A DNA stretch of 22,621 nt from Betaproteobacteria bacterium RIFCSPLOWO2_02_FULL_68_150 (GTDB lineage: Bacteria; Pseudomonadota; Gammaproteobacteria; Burkholderiales; SG8-39), in contig MERE01000093.1 of NCBI GenBank assembly GCA_001771975.1, positions 1 through 22,621 on the forward strand. Direction: 5' to 3'. Numbering within the stretch: position 1 is the first letter of the stretch; every line of letters begins with the position of its first letter. The notes below the pieces were generated by a model. That model was not told the DNA's origin, did no database searches, and worked only from the letters and a program-made list of their open reading frames with translations. Both the position numbers and the translations under genes were made by a program. This document shows positions 7,662 to 14,865 of the stretch, piece by piece.

Positions 7662-8129
7662 TCACTCCGGGGTGTCGGGGGTATCGGGCAGCATCATGAG
7701 CGTCTGTTGCAAGGCGGCCACGAGCACGCTGCGTCCCTCGTGCCGCAGGTAGACCTCGCCGTTCGTGATGCTGAGCGTGCGTCCGAGCTTGACCACTTCG
7801 CCGCGCGCCACCAGCAGGCCCTGGCGTGCCGGCGCCGTGATGTTGATCTTGTATTCCACGGTGACGAGCGAGGCGCTCGCCGGCATCAGCGAGTAGGCGG
7901 CGTAGCCGCAGGCCGAGTCGGCGATCATGCCGATGATGCCGCCGTGCACGTAGCCCTTTTGCTGCGTCAGGTCCTCGCGCCAGGGCAGCTCGATCTCGCA
8001 GCAGCCGGCCTCGACCGTGGTGAGCGCGGCGCCGATGAGCTGCATCGCGCGCTGGCGGCTGAAACTCGCCCGGACGCGCGCGGCGAACCCGGGGTCCTGG
8101 GGCTGGAAGCACTCGGCGGGGACGTTCAT
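7662..8129 (-). CDS. PaaI-family thioesterase, first gene of the catabolic operon
   Basis: A 155-aa hotdog-fold thioesterase. The PaaI signature YVHGGIIGMIADSACGYAAYS is intact, with His62-Gly-Gly and Asp71, followed by VTVEYKINITAPARQGLLVARGEVVKLGRTL. It hydrolyses acyl-CoA thioesters in the cytoplasm and may release stalled CoA intermediates during branched-chain or aromatic acid breakdown. It is the first gene after the palindromic operator and promoter at 8139-8167, and isovaleryl-CoA dehydrogenase follows 5 bp later. Proteins of this kind next to MerR regulators and isovaleryl-CoA dehydrogenase occur, to my knowledge, in liu loci of related bacteria. Confidence 0.88.
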   Translation of the reverse strand: MNVPAECFQPQDPGFAARVRASFSRQRAMQLIGAALTTVEAGCCEIELPWREDLTQQKGYVHGGIIGMIADSACGYAAYSLMPASASLVTVEYKINITAPARQGLLVARGEVVKLGRTLSITNGEVYLRHEGRSVLVAALQQTLMMLPDTPDTPE

Positions 8130-8138
8130 CGCCCGGCT

Positions 8139-8167
8139 ACCCTACTTTACGTTTACGTAAACGTCAA
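8139..8167 (-). promoter_or_regulatory. Operon promoter with palindromic operator (probable LiuR-type site)
   Basis: A perfect 16-bp palindrome, ACGTTTACGTAAACGT, occupies 8149-8164, with partly symmetric flanks. It overlaps a good minus-strand promoter: -35 TTGACG (8167-8162), a 17-bp spacer and -10 TAGGGT (8144-8139), about 10 bp before the thioesterase ATG. It also overlaps the stop codon of the MerR-type gene. The motif resembles the ACGT-rich sites I associate with LiuR, the MerR-family regulator of branched-chain amino acid catabolism. Position between the -35 and -10 elements is typical for MerR regulators. Confidence 0.7.
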
Positions 8168-8580
8168 CTACGCTTCGGGCCGCCGAGCCGCTGGCGGATG
8201 CGCTTTTCGAACGTCGCGATCTCGGCGAGCTGCGCCTCGATATCGGCGCGCTGCTGGGCCAGCGCCTCCTTGTGCTGCGCGAGCACGGCGAGGAAACGCT
8301 CCAGCTGCGGCCGCTCGTCGCGTCCCGGCTCGTACATCTCCACCAGTTCCTTGATTTCCGACAGCGTCAGCCCGAGCCGCTTGCCGCGCAGCGTGAGCTT
8401 CAACCGGGTGCGATCGCGCGGCGCGTAGATGCGGCGCTGGCCGGCGCGGCGCGGCGCGAGCAGCCCCTCGGCCTCGTAGAACCGGATCGCGCGCGGCGTG
8501 ACGTCGAATTCGCGCGCCAGTTCGCTGATCGAGTACTCGGAGCGCTCCTTTTCGTCGCCGTAGGACAGTTCTGTGGTCAC
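8164..8580 (-). CDS. liuR: MerR-family transcriptional regulator, probable LiuR
   Basis: A 138-aa MerR-type regulator. The N-terminal winged helix-turn-helix reads YSISELAREFDVTPRAIRFYE (about 16-36), then GLLAPRRAGQRRIY, RLKLTLRGKRLGLTLSEIKEL, and a C-terminal coiled coil rich in Gln, Ala and Glu (about 90-130). No metal-binding Cys pattern is visible, which fits the fatty-acid and branched-chain subgroup rather than metal sensors. I chose GTG 8580, which gives the usual short lead-in; the frame stays open to a GTG at 8661. There is no clear Shine-Dalgarno at 8580. It lies directly upstream of the liu-type operon with a palindromic operator at the junction, so it very likely controls that operon and may sense an acyl-CoA intermediate. 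Confidence 0.85.
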   Translation of the reverse strand: MTTELSYGDEKERSEYSISELAREFDVTPRAIRFYEAEGLLAPRRAGQRRIYAPRDRTRLKLTLRGKRLGLTLSEIKELVEMYEPGRDERPQLERFLAVLAQHKEALAQQRADIEAQLAEIATFEKRIRQRLGGPKRS

Positions 8581-8627
8581 GGTGGGATTAGCGACGCTGG
8601 ACGATGCTGCAATGCGCAAAAACAATC

Positions 8628-8633
8628 TACAAT
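8628..8633 (+). promoter_or_regulatory. Candidate -10 element for the hydrolase-phaC operon
   Basis: TACAAT lies about 54 bp before the hydrolase ATG in the divergent gap between the MerR-type gene and the plus-strand operon. No convincing -35 sequence is seen at the right spacing, and no LiuR-like palindrome is present here. Confidence 0.3.
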
Positions 8634-8686
8634 GCCTGCCGCTGGGCAGTCCGCGCGGCACTCTCGACTGCTCGCAATTCTAGCCC

Positions 8687-9721
8687 ATGGCCGACAGTCC
8701 GCCGATCGAATACCCCTTCCCCGGCCTGCCGGCGCCGGGTAGCGCAACCGAAGTGGCGCCGGGGGTGCACTGGCTGCGCATGCCGTTGCCATTCGAGCTC
8801 GACCACATCAACCTGTGGCTGCTCGAGGATGAAGGCGGATGGACGCTGGTCGATACGGGTCTCGGCAGCGCCGCCACGCGGGCGCTCTGGGAGCAGGTCT
8901 TCGACCGAGTTCTCGGCGCACGCCCGCTGCATCGCATCGTCGTGACGCACTACCACCCGGACCACGCCGGCAACGCGGCCTGGCTCGGCAAGCGCTTCGG
9001 CGCGGGTCTTTGGATGACGCGCGCCGAATTCCTCACCGCGCATGCCGTGCTGCATGGCGTCGCCAGTTTTTCTGCCGAAGCCTCGGCGGCGCTTTTCCGC
9101 GCCAACGGCCTCGGCGACCAGGACACGGCGCAGCTGCTCGCGCGGGGCGACCTGTACCGCAAGCTGGTGCCGGAATTTCCGGCCGAGCACCGGCGGCTGC
9201 TGCACGGCGCGAGCATCCGCATCGGCGGCCGCGACTGGCAGGTGATCATCGGCTACGGCCACGCTCCCGAGCACGCTTCGCTGCATTGCCGCGAGCTCGG
9301 GGTGGTCATCTCCGGCGACATGCTGCTGCCGAAGATCTCGACCAACGTCGCCGTGCGCCCGATCGATCCCGGCGGCAATCCGCTGGGATTGTTCCTCGAG
9401 TCGATCCGCCATTACCGCGAGCTCGGCGAGGACGTGCTGGTACTGCCGTCGCACGGGGTGCCGTTTCGCGGCGCGCAGGCGCGGGTCGCTGCGCTGGAAG
9501 CGCATCACGCAACGCGGCTGGATGCGCTGCAGGCGGCCTGCCGGAGGGCGCCGCAGAGCGCCGCCGACGCGCTCGAAGTGCTGTTCCGGCGGCGGCTCGA
9601 ATCGAACCAGATTTTCTTCGCCATGGGCGAATCGATCGCCCACTTGCATTTTCTGCATCATGCCGGGCGGCTGCGCCGCGCAACCGGCAGCGACGGCGTG
9701 ATCCGTTACGCCGCTGCCTGA
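8687..9721 (+). CDS. Metallo-beta-lactamase-fold hydrolase
   Basis: A 344-aa protein with an N-terminal metallo-beta-lactamase domain. The metal site signature THYHPDHAGN gives His88, His90, Asp92 and His93. Further family features are LVDTGLG (55-61) before it, the later GYGHAPEHASL histidine segment, and SGDMLLPKIS. The C-terminal 100 residues resemble the winged-helix-like tail of LACTB2-type hydrolases. There is no signal peptide, so it is cytoplasmic. Known relatives hydrolyse thioesters, lactones or nucleic acids. Being 14 bp upstream of phaC it is probably in the same operon, which favours a role with acyl-CoA or polymer metabolism. That role is inference. Confidence 0.85.
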   Translation: MADSPPIEYPFPGLPAPGSATEVAPGVHWLRMPLPFELDHINLWLLEDEGGWTLVDTGLGSAATRALWEQVFDRVLGARPLHRIVVTHYHPDHAGNAAWLGKRFGAGLWMTRAEFLTAHAVLHGVASFSAEASAALFRANGLGDQDTAQLLARGDLYRKLVPEFPAEHRRLLHGASIRIGGRDWQVIIGYGHAPEHASLHCRELGVVISGDMLLPKISTNVAVRPIDPGGNPLGLFLESIRHYRELGEDVLVLPSHGVPFRGAQARVAALEAHHATRLDALQAACRRAPQSAADALEVLFRRRLESNQIFFAMGESIAHLHFLHHAGRLRRATGSDGVIRYAAA

Positions 9722-9735
9722 CAGGGGGAGTGGAA

Positions 9736-11583
9736 ATGGAAATTGCCAAGCCGGGCGTGAACCCGGATGACATGCACCAGGTCTGCCGCGAGGTCGCCGA
9801 GCGCTCGGCGCACATCCTCGGCGAATTCGCGCAGCGCCACGTCACCAACAGCGTCACGGCGGCGGTGAGCGACGAGCTGGGCATCGCGAAGGCCTACATG
9901 GACCTGTACTCCCGCATGCTCGCCAACCCCTTCGCCCTCGCGAGCAACTCGACCAACATGATGCTCGATTACATGCAGCTGTGGCAGTCGAGCTGGCTGA
10001 AGCTGTTCGGCGTGCAGTCGCCACCGGTCGCGCAGCCGCTGCGCAGCGACTCGCGCTTCAAGGACGAGGACTGGGACAACCATTTCCTGTTCGACTTCGT
10101 CAAGCAGTCTTACCTGATCGCCTCGCGCCACATCCAGCACGCGGTGGCCAGCGTCGACGGCCTGCCGGAGGAATCGCAGAAGAAAGTGGCGTTCTTCACG
10201 CGCCAGTACGTCGATGCGCTCGCGCCCTCGAACTTCGCGCTCACCAACCCGCAGGTGCTGCGCGAGACGCTGGCAAGCGGCGGCCAGAACCTGCTCAAGG
10301 GCTTGAACAACCTGCTCGGCGACATCGAGAAGGGCGAGGGGCAGCTGCGCATCAGCATGACCGACGAGCACGCCTTCCAGCTCGGCAAGAACGTCGCCAC
10401 CACGCCCGGCAAGGTGGTGTTCCAGACCGAGCTGATGCAGTTGATCCAGTACCAGCCGACGACGACCGAGGTCTACCGGCGGCCGCTGGTCATCATTCCG
10501 CCCTGGATCAACAAGTACTACATCCTCGATCTGCGCGAGAAGAATTCGTTCATCAAGTGGGCCACCGACCAGGGGCACACGGTATTCGTGGTCTCCTGGG
10601 TCAACCCGGACGCGCGCCTCGCGCAGAAGGGCTTCGAGGACTACATGCTGGAGGGTTCGCTCGCCGCGCTCGATGCGGTGCAGCGCGCCACCGGCGAGCA
10701 GAAAGTCAACGTCATCGGCTACTGCCTCGGCGGCACGCTGCTCGGCTGCACGCTGTCGCACCTCGCGGCGAAGGGCGACGAGCGCGTCGGCTGCAGCACC
10801 TTCTTCGTCAGCCTGCTGGATTTCTCGGCGCCGGGGGAGCTCGGCGTGTTCATCGACGAGCAGCAGGTGCAGAGCCTGGAGAAGAAGATGAACGAGCGCG
10901 GCTACCTCGAGGGCTCGGAGATGGCGAGCACGTTCAACATCCTGCGCGCCAACGATCTGGTGTGGTCGTTCGTGATCAACAACTACCTGCTCGGCAAGGA
11001 CCCGTTCCCGTTCGACCTGCTGTACTGGAATTCGGACTCGACGCGCATGCCGGCGAAGATGCACAGCTTTTACCTGCGCAACATGTACCTGAAGAACCTG
11101 CTCGGCGTTGCGGGCGGCATCACGCTCGCCGGCGAGCCGGTCGATCTGCAGAAGGTGCTTGCGCCCGCCTACTTCATCTCCACGGTCGAGGATCACATCG
11201 CGCCCTGGAAGACGACCTACCGCGGCGCCCGCTACCTCGGCGGCCCGGTGCGCTTCGTGCTCGGCGGCTCCGGGCACATCGCCGGCATCGTCAATCCGCC
11301 GGCGGCGAAGAAATATCACTTCTGGACCAGCGACGCGCTGCCCGAGACGGCGGAGCAATGGTTCGACGGCGCTACGCAGCGCCCCGGATCCTGGTGGGAA
11401 GACTGGCAGGCGTGGATCGATGCGCGCAATGGGGAAAAGAGCGGCGGCTCCTCGAAGGTGCCGGCGCGCGTGCCGGGCGACGGCGCACTGAAAGTGCTCG
11501 AAGATGCGCCGGGCAGCTACGCCATGCTGCGGCTCGGGGCGAAGAAGGCCGCTAGCGTGAGCGTGCCGGAGGGCGCGCGCTAG
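9736..11583 (+). CDS. phaC: Class I poly(3-hydroxyalkanoate) synthase
   Basis: A 615-aa polymerase that joins (R)-3-hydroxyacyl-CoA units into PHA on granule surfaces. The lipase-like box GYCLGG carries the nucleophile Cys330. The other triad residues are Asp486 in VEDHIAPW and His514 in GSGHIAGI. The N-terminal region (1-200) has the usual class I character, and PPWINKYYILDLREKNSFIKW is a family hallmark. Length is close to other class I enzymes. ATG 9736 follows an AGGGGGAG Shine-Dalgarno; an in-frame GTG lies 6 bp earlier. phaA, phaB, phasin and phaR are not in the window. The stop codon overlaps the stop of the convergent SDR gene. Confidence 0.95.
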   Translation: MEIAKPGVNPDDMHQVCREVAERSAHILGEFAQRHVTNSVTAAVSDELGIAKAYMDLYSRMLANPFALASNSTNMMLDYMQLWQSSWLKLFGVQSPPVAQPLRSDSRFKDEDWDNHFLFDFVKQSYLIASRHIQHAVASVDGLPEESQKKVAFFTRQYVDALAPSNFALTNPQVLRETLASGGQNLLKGLNNLLGDIEKGEGQLRISMTDEHAFQLGKNVATTPGKVVFQTELMQLIQYQPTTTEVYRRPLVIIPPWINKYYILDLREKNSFIKWATDQGHTVFVVSWVNPDARLAQKGFEDYMLEGSLAALDAVQRATGEQKVNVIGYCLGGTLLGCTLSHLAAKGDERVGCSTFFVSLLDFSAPGELGVFIDEQQVQSLEKKMNERGYLEGSEMASTFNILRANDLVWSFVINNYLLGKDPFPFDLLYWNSDSTRMPAKMHSFYLRNMYLKNLLGVAGGITLAGEPVDLQKVLAPAYFISTVEDHIAPWKTTYRGARYLGGPVRFVLGGSGHIAGIVNPPAAKKYHFWTSDALPETAEQWFDGATQRPGSWWEDWQAWIDARNGEKSGGSSKVPARVPGDGALKVLEDAPGSYAMLRLGAKKAASVSVPEGAR

Positions 11584-12344
11584 ATCGCGAGGTCGCGCGG
11601 CTTGCGCCCGGCGCGCGCGAACAGCCGGTCGTAGAGCGGCACCGGGAGTAGCCGCAAGATCCGGCCTGCGATCGCCATCTGCCACGGAATCACGGCCAGA
11701 CGGCGTCCCGCGGCGATAGCGCGCGCCATACGCCGCGCGCACTCCGGCGCCGACAGCAGGAACGGCATGCGGTAACGGTTGACGCGCGTCATCGGCGTGT
11801 CGATATAGCCCGGGCAGATCGTCACCACGGCAACGCCGCTGCCGCGCAGTTCTACACGCAGTGCCTCGAGCCAGGTGGCGGCGGCGGCCTTGGAAGCGCT
11901 GTACGCCCCGGCGCCTGGAATGCCGCGCATGCCGGCCACGCTGGCAATGCCGCAAAGCGTACCGTTTCGCGCAGCGCGCATCGCAGGCGCAAACGCAGCC
12001 AGCGTTGCCGCGAGGCCGATCACGTTGACTTCGAGCAGGCGGCGCAGCTTGGCGATGTCGCGAGGGTCGTCGCCATGCGTGCCGACCGACACGCCGGCGT
12101 TCGCGATGACGAGCTGCGGCGCGCCGAAGCGTGACATGAAATCCTGCGCCGCCCGCTCCACTGCGGCGCTGTCGGAGACGTCGAGCGGATAGGCCGCGCA
12201 TTCGCCCGGGAGGCTGGCTGCGAGCGCATCCAGCGCGTCCCTGCGCCGGGCCGCGAGACCGAGCGCGACCCCGTCCCTCGCGTAATGCCGGGCGAGCGCC
12301 TCGCCGATGCCCGACGAAGCCCCGCTGATGAAAATCGGGATCAG
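11580..12344 (-). CDS. Short-chain dehydrogenase/reductase with a non-canonical start
   Basis: A classical SDR of about 254 aa, NAD(P)-dependent. Motifs in order are the dinucleotide loop GASSGIG (8-14), NAG (82-84), catalytic Ser135, Tyr148 and Lys152 in AYSASK, and CPGYIDTPM. The frame is open and clearly coding from 12344, but no ATG, GTG or TTG exists between the upstream stop and codon 62. I therefore place the start at CTG 12344, which gives MIPIFISGASSGIG, a normal SDR beginning. GTG 12161 would delete the cofactor site. It begins 7 bp after the DsbA-like stop and is probably cotranscribed with it. It ends tail-to-tail with phaC. Substrate is unknown. PHA-linked ketoacyl reduction is possible, but the gene order fits the conserved dsbA-SDR pair better. 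Confidence 0.85.
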   Translation of the reverse strand: MIPIFISGASSGIGEALARHYARDGVALGLAARRRDALDALAASLPGECAAYPLDVSDSAAVERAAQDFMSRFGAPQLVIANAGVSVGTHGDDPRDIAKLRRLLEVNVIGLAATLAAFAPAMRAARNGTLCGIASVAGMRGIPGAGAYSASKAAAATWLEALRVELRGSGVAVVTICPGYIDTPMTRVNRYRMPFLLSAPECARRMARAIAAGRRLAVIPWQMAIAGRILRLLPVPLYDRLFARAGRKPRDLAI

Positions 12345-12351
12345 GGCCGTA

Positions 12352-12990
12352 CTATTTCTTTGCGCGCGCGGCGCGCGCGAGCCCGACGAGGTGGTCGACC
12401 ACGACCATCATCTCGGGGATTCCGCCGGCGAGGCGCGAAGAGGTGGCGTAGCGGCCGTCGATGACGAAGGTCGGCACGCCCTGGATGTTGTAGGTATCGA
12501 GCATCGCGCGCGCCGCCTCGACTTTGGCGCGGACTTCGGGGGAATCGAACGCCTGCTTGAAGACGACCGCATCCGCGCCGTTGGCGCTCAGCCAGTCGAT
12601 CAGGTTCTTCTCGTTGTTGAGGCGCTTGCCGTCGAAGTGATGGTTGTCGAACACCGGCCAATGCAGGCGTTCGAGCAGGCCGGTCGCCTCGAGCGCATAG
12701 TAGGCACGCGCAAACGGCAGCCAGGCGGCGGGCAGGGCGGAGGGCACGCGCTTCAGTTCGACCTCGGCTGCGCGCTTCATCAGCCAGCGCGTGATGTGCG
12801 GCTCGGCTTCGTAGCAGAACGGGCAGGCGTAGGAGAAAAACTCGATCACCTCGATGCGCTCGCCGAGCGCTACCGGCCGCGGCGGATCGAGCACCAGGTA
12901 TTCGCGTCCCGCCACCGGCTGCGCCTGGAGCGCCGCGCTGGCGGCGGCGAGCAGGATCAGCCAGCAAGCCTTCGCAAACAGGGTTTTCAT
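12352..12990 (-). CDS. DsbA-like periplasmic thiol:disulfide oxidoreductase (CPFC)
   Basis: A 212-aa exported protein. The signal peptide at 1-23 (MKTLFAK, hydrophobic core, cut near LQA-QP) is followed by a thioredoxin fold with an inserted helical domain. The redox site FFSYACPFCYEAEP places CPFC at 56-59, and the cis-Pro loop is IQGVPTFVI. It oxidises cysteines of exported proteins. It is a paralogue of the gene at 13612-14256, sharing the GREY/GVNY...EVIEFF and VVDHLVGL ends. The SDR gene follows 7 bp later. Upstream, a divergent rhodanese-like gene begins 75 bp away. The Shine-Dalgarno is weak. Confidence 0.88.
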   Translation of the reverse strand: MKTLFAKACWLILLAAASAALQAQPVAGREYLVLDPPRPVALGERIEVIEFFSYACPFCYEAEPHITRWLMKRAAEVELKRVPSALPAAWLPFARAYYALEATGLLERLHWPVFDNHHFDGKRLNNEKNLIDWLSANGADAVVFKQAFDSPEVRAKVEAARAMLDTYNIQGVPTFVIDGRYATSSRLAGGIPEMMVVVDHLVGLARAARAKK

Positions 12991-13065
12991 GCGGTTTCCG
13001 GAGCCATGCGACGCGCGCAGTCTACCCGGATTGCGCCGGCGCGGCGAAAGCCCTAGCCTGCGCGC

Positions 13066-13608
13066 ATGCGAAACATCTCGCGATGGATTCTGGCCGGCGC
13101 CCTGCTGGCCGCGGCGACCGCCGGCGCCAACGAGGATGTCGACTTCGGGATCGCGCCGATCGCCACGCTTCGCCTTGCCGATCTTTCGGCACCCACGCCG
13201 CGCGAGGTCCCCGGTGCGAAGACCATGCGCGCCGCGGAGCTGCGCGACCGGCTGCGCGCGACCGAAGCAGAACGGCCGCTGCTCTTCGACGTGCTGGGCG
13301 GCGAGCAGCACGACTCCCTGCCCGGGGCGATCTGGCTGCCGGGAGCGGGCCGCGGCAATTCGTACGACGATGCGGTGCAAGCGCAGCTGGCGCGGCTGCT
13401 GCAGGCCGCAACGAAGGGCGAAGCGGGGCGCGCGATGGTCTTTTTCTGCCAGGGAACCCGCTGCTGGCTGTCGTACAACGCCGCGCTGCGCGCGGCTGCG
13501 CTCGGCTATCGCGAGGTGTACTGGTACCGCGGCGGCATCGAAGCCTGGCTCGCGCAAGGCGAGACGCTCGCGCCGCTGCGCTTCAGCTGGCGCAAGCCCG
13601 CGCCCTGA
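13066..13608 (+). CDS. Exported rhodanese-like protein with a CX4CW motif
   Basis: A 180-aa protein with a signal peptide (1-21, cut near TAGA-NE) and a rhodanese fold. LLFDVLGG (72-79) matches the first rhodanese strand, and FFCQGTRCWLSYNAALRAAALGY holds the active loop. Cys128 is the expected persulfide-forming residue and a second Cys133 is followed by Trp134; VYWYRGGIEAW closes the domain. The pattern resembles the PQQ-dependent-catabolism-associated CXXCW rhodanese family (TIGR03865, as I recall it), although no PQQ enzyme is nearby. It is inserted head-to-head with one dsbA-like gene and tail-to-tail (3 bp gap) with another. This suggests a periplasmic sulfur or cysteine redox role, possibly as a DsbA partner. 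Confidence 0.8.
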   Translation: MRNISRWILAGALLAAATAGANEDVDFGIAPIATLRLADLSAPTPREVPGAKTMRAAELRDRLRATEAERPLLFDVLGGEQHDSLPGAIWLPGAGRGNSYDDAVQAQLARLLQAATKGEAGRAMVFFCQGTRCWLSYNAALRAAALGYREVYWYRGGIEAWLAQGETLAPLRFSWRKPAP

Positions 13609-13611
13609 ACG

Positions 13612-14256
13612 TCATCCTTTGGCCGGGAGGCTTTTGCGCGTCAGGGCCACCAGGTGATCGACTACCGACAGGATTCCGCGCTGGCTGCCGCCCTGCTCGG
13701 GGCTCACCGTATAGCGGCCATGCACCGCCATCGCCGGGGTGCCGTCGATGCGATACGCCACCGTCAGCTGTTGCACCTGGCGCACCTTGCTTTGCACGCC
13801 GAAGGACTTGAACACTTCCTCGAAGCGCTTCGTATCCACGCCCTGCTTCTGCAGCCAGGCGTTGAGCGCCTTGGCGTCGTCGGTGCGCAGGCGGTCCCGG
13901 TGGATGGCGTCGAACAGCGGCCGGTGCAGCTTCTCGAGCACGCCCATCGACTCGAGCGAAAAGTAGATCGCGGCATCGTGCCCCCAGCGTGCGTTGAAGA
14001 TCGCCGGGACGCGGCGGAACCGGACGTCGGGCGCGAGACCCTTGATCCATGGCTCGAGCACCGCCTCGAGGTTGTAGCAGTGGATGCAGCCGTACCAGAA
14101 GAACTCCAGCACTTCGATCTTGCCGGGCGCGTTGACGGGCTGCTCGGGCTTGAGCACGGTGTAGTTGACCCCGGGCCTCTGCGCCTGCGCGATGCGCGTG
14201 CCGCCCAGTGCAGCGAGCGCCAGTGCAGCGAGGGTACTGCGGCGTAATCTGTTCAT
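13612..14256 (-). CDS. dsbA: DsbA-like thiol:disulfide interchange protein (CIHC)
   Basis: A 214-aa periplasmic oxidoreductase. It has a signal peptide (1-25, cut near AQA-QR) and then a DsbA thioredoxin fold with active site FFWYGCIHCYNLEA at 52-65 (CIHC 57-60). The cis-Pro loop is IDGTPAMAV. Most betaproteobacterial DsbA proteins known to me have CPHC; here the first X is Ile rather than Pro, which should change the redox potential. It follows the SPOR-domain gene by 3 bp in the usual argS-SPOR-dsbA order, so it is the likely orthologue of the housekeeping DsbA, and the CPFC protein is the extra copy. Confidence 0.87.
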   Translation of the reverse strand: MNRLRRSTLAALALAALGGTRIAQAQRPGVNYTVLKPEQPVNAPGKIEVLEFFWYGCIHCYNLEAVLEPWIKGLAPDVRFRRVPAIFNARWGHDAAIYFSLESMGVLEKLHRPLFDAIHRDRLRTDDAKALNAWLQKQGVDTKRFEEVFKSFGVQSKVRQVQQLTVAYRIDGTPAMAVHGRYTVSPEQGGSQRGILSVVDHLVALTRKSLPAKG

Positions 14257-14259
14257 GGC

Positions 14260-14865
14260 TCAGTTGGTCCGGCTTTCCTTCAGTTTGACGAGGCTTGCAT
14301 CGATGCTGTTCTGGGCGAGCGTCTGGCGCACCCGGTTCAATTCCTCGACCTGGTGGAACGGACCCAGCCGCACGCGGTACCAGGTTCCCTTGTCCGGCAG
14401 GTTCAATGCCTCGATGCTCGACTCGAACCCCAGAATGGCCAGTCGCGCCTTCTGGTTGTCGGCATCGGCCGGGTTTTGAAACGAGCCCGCCTGGATGTAA
14501 TAAACGTCCTTCGCGCTTTCCGGCTGACTCTTCACGCCGCGCGCCGCTTCCTTGAGGTCCTTTTCCGAAACCGGCTCCTCGCTGCCCGGCAGGATCCGGT
14601 AGAAATCGAAGCGCGGCTTTTCCGGCCCCTTGCCGGCCGGCGCAGGATCGGATTGCGGCAGCCCGGCCACGACGGGCGGCGCGCCCGCAGCGCCGTCCTT
14701 GGTCGCGGGGGGTTTCGCCTTTCCGATGAATGGCAGGGGGGCCTTGTTGACGTAGAAAGCAAAGCCGAGTGCGATGCCGAGCCCGAGGATCAGGCCGACG
14801 AACACGCCGAGCAGGAAACCGCCGCCGGAACGGCTGCGCGGAGGGTTCTTCACGGGCTTGGCCAT
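14260..14865 (-). CDS. SPOR-domain inner-membrane protein (FtsN-like topology)
   Basis: A 201-aa bitopic protein. A short basic cytoplasmic tail (1-15) is followed by a Gly-rich membrane helix (about 16-38), a Pro/Ala-rich periplasmic linker (42-110) and a C-terminal SPOR domain (about 118-197, beginning YYIQAGSFQNPADADNQKARL). SPOR domains bind denuded septal peptidoglycan, so the protein should gather at the division site as FtsN does. ATG 14865 shares its A with the argS stop (TGATG). The position between argS and dsbA is conserved in betaproteobacteria as far as I know. Confidence 0.87.
   Translation of the reverse strand: MAKPVKNPPRSRSGGGFLLGVFVGLILGLGIALGFAFYVNKAPLPFIGKAKPPATKDGAAGAPPVVAGLPQSDPAPAGKGPEKPRFDFYRILPGSEEPVSEKDLKEAARGVKSQPESAKDVYYIQAGSFQNPADADNQKARLAILGFESSIEALNLPDKGTWYRVRLGPFHQVEELNRVRQTLAQNSIDASLVKLKESRTN

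Noticed and set aside
8839..9735. Long open frame upstream of and in frame with phaC, suggesting a larger fused synthase
   Set aside because: It is the alternate frame of the metallo-beta-lactamase gene, Arg-rich and without motifs. A good Shine-Dalgarno precedes ATG 9736, which gives a normal-length PhaC.
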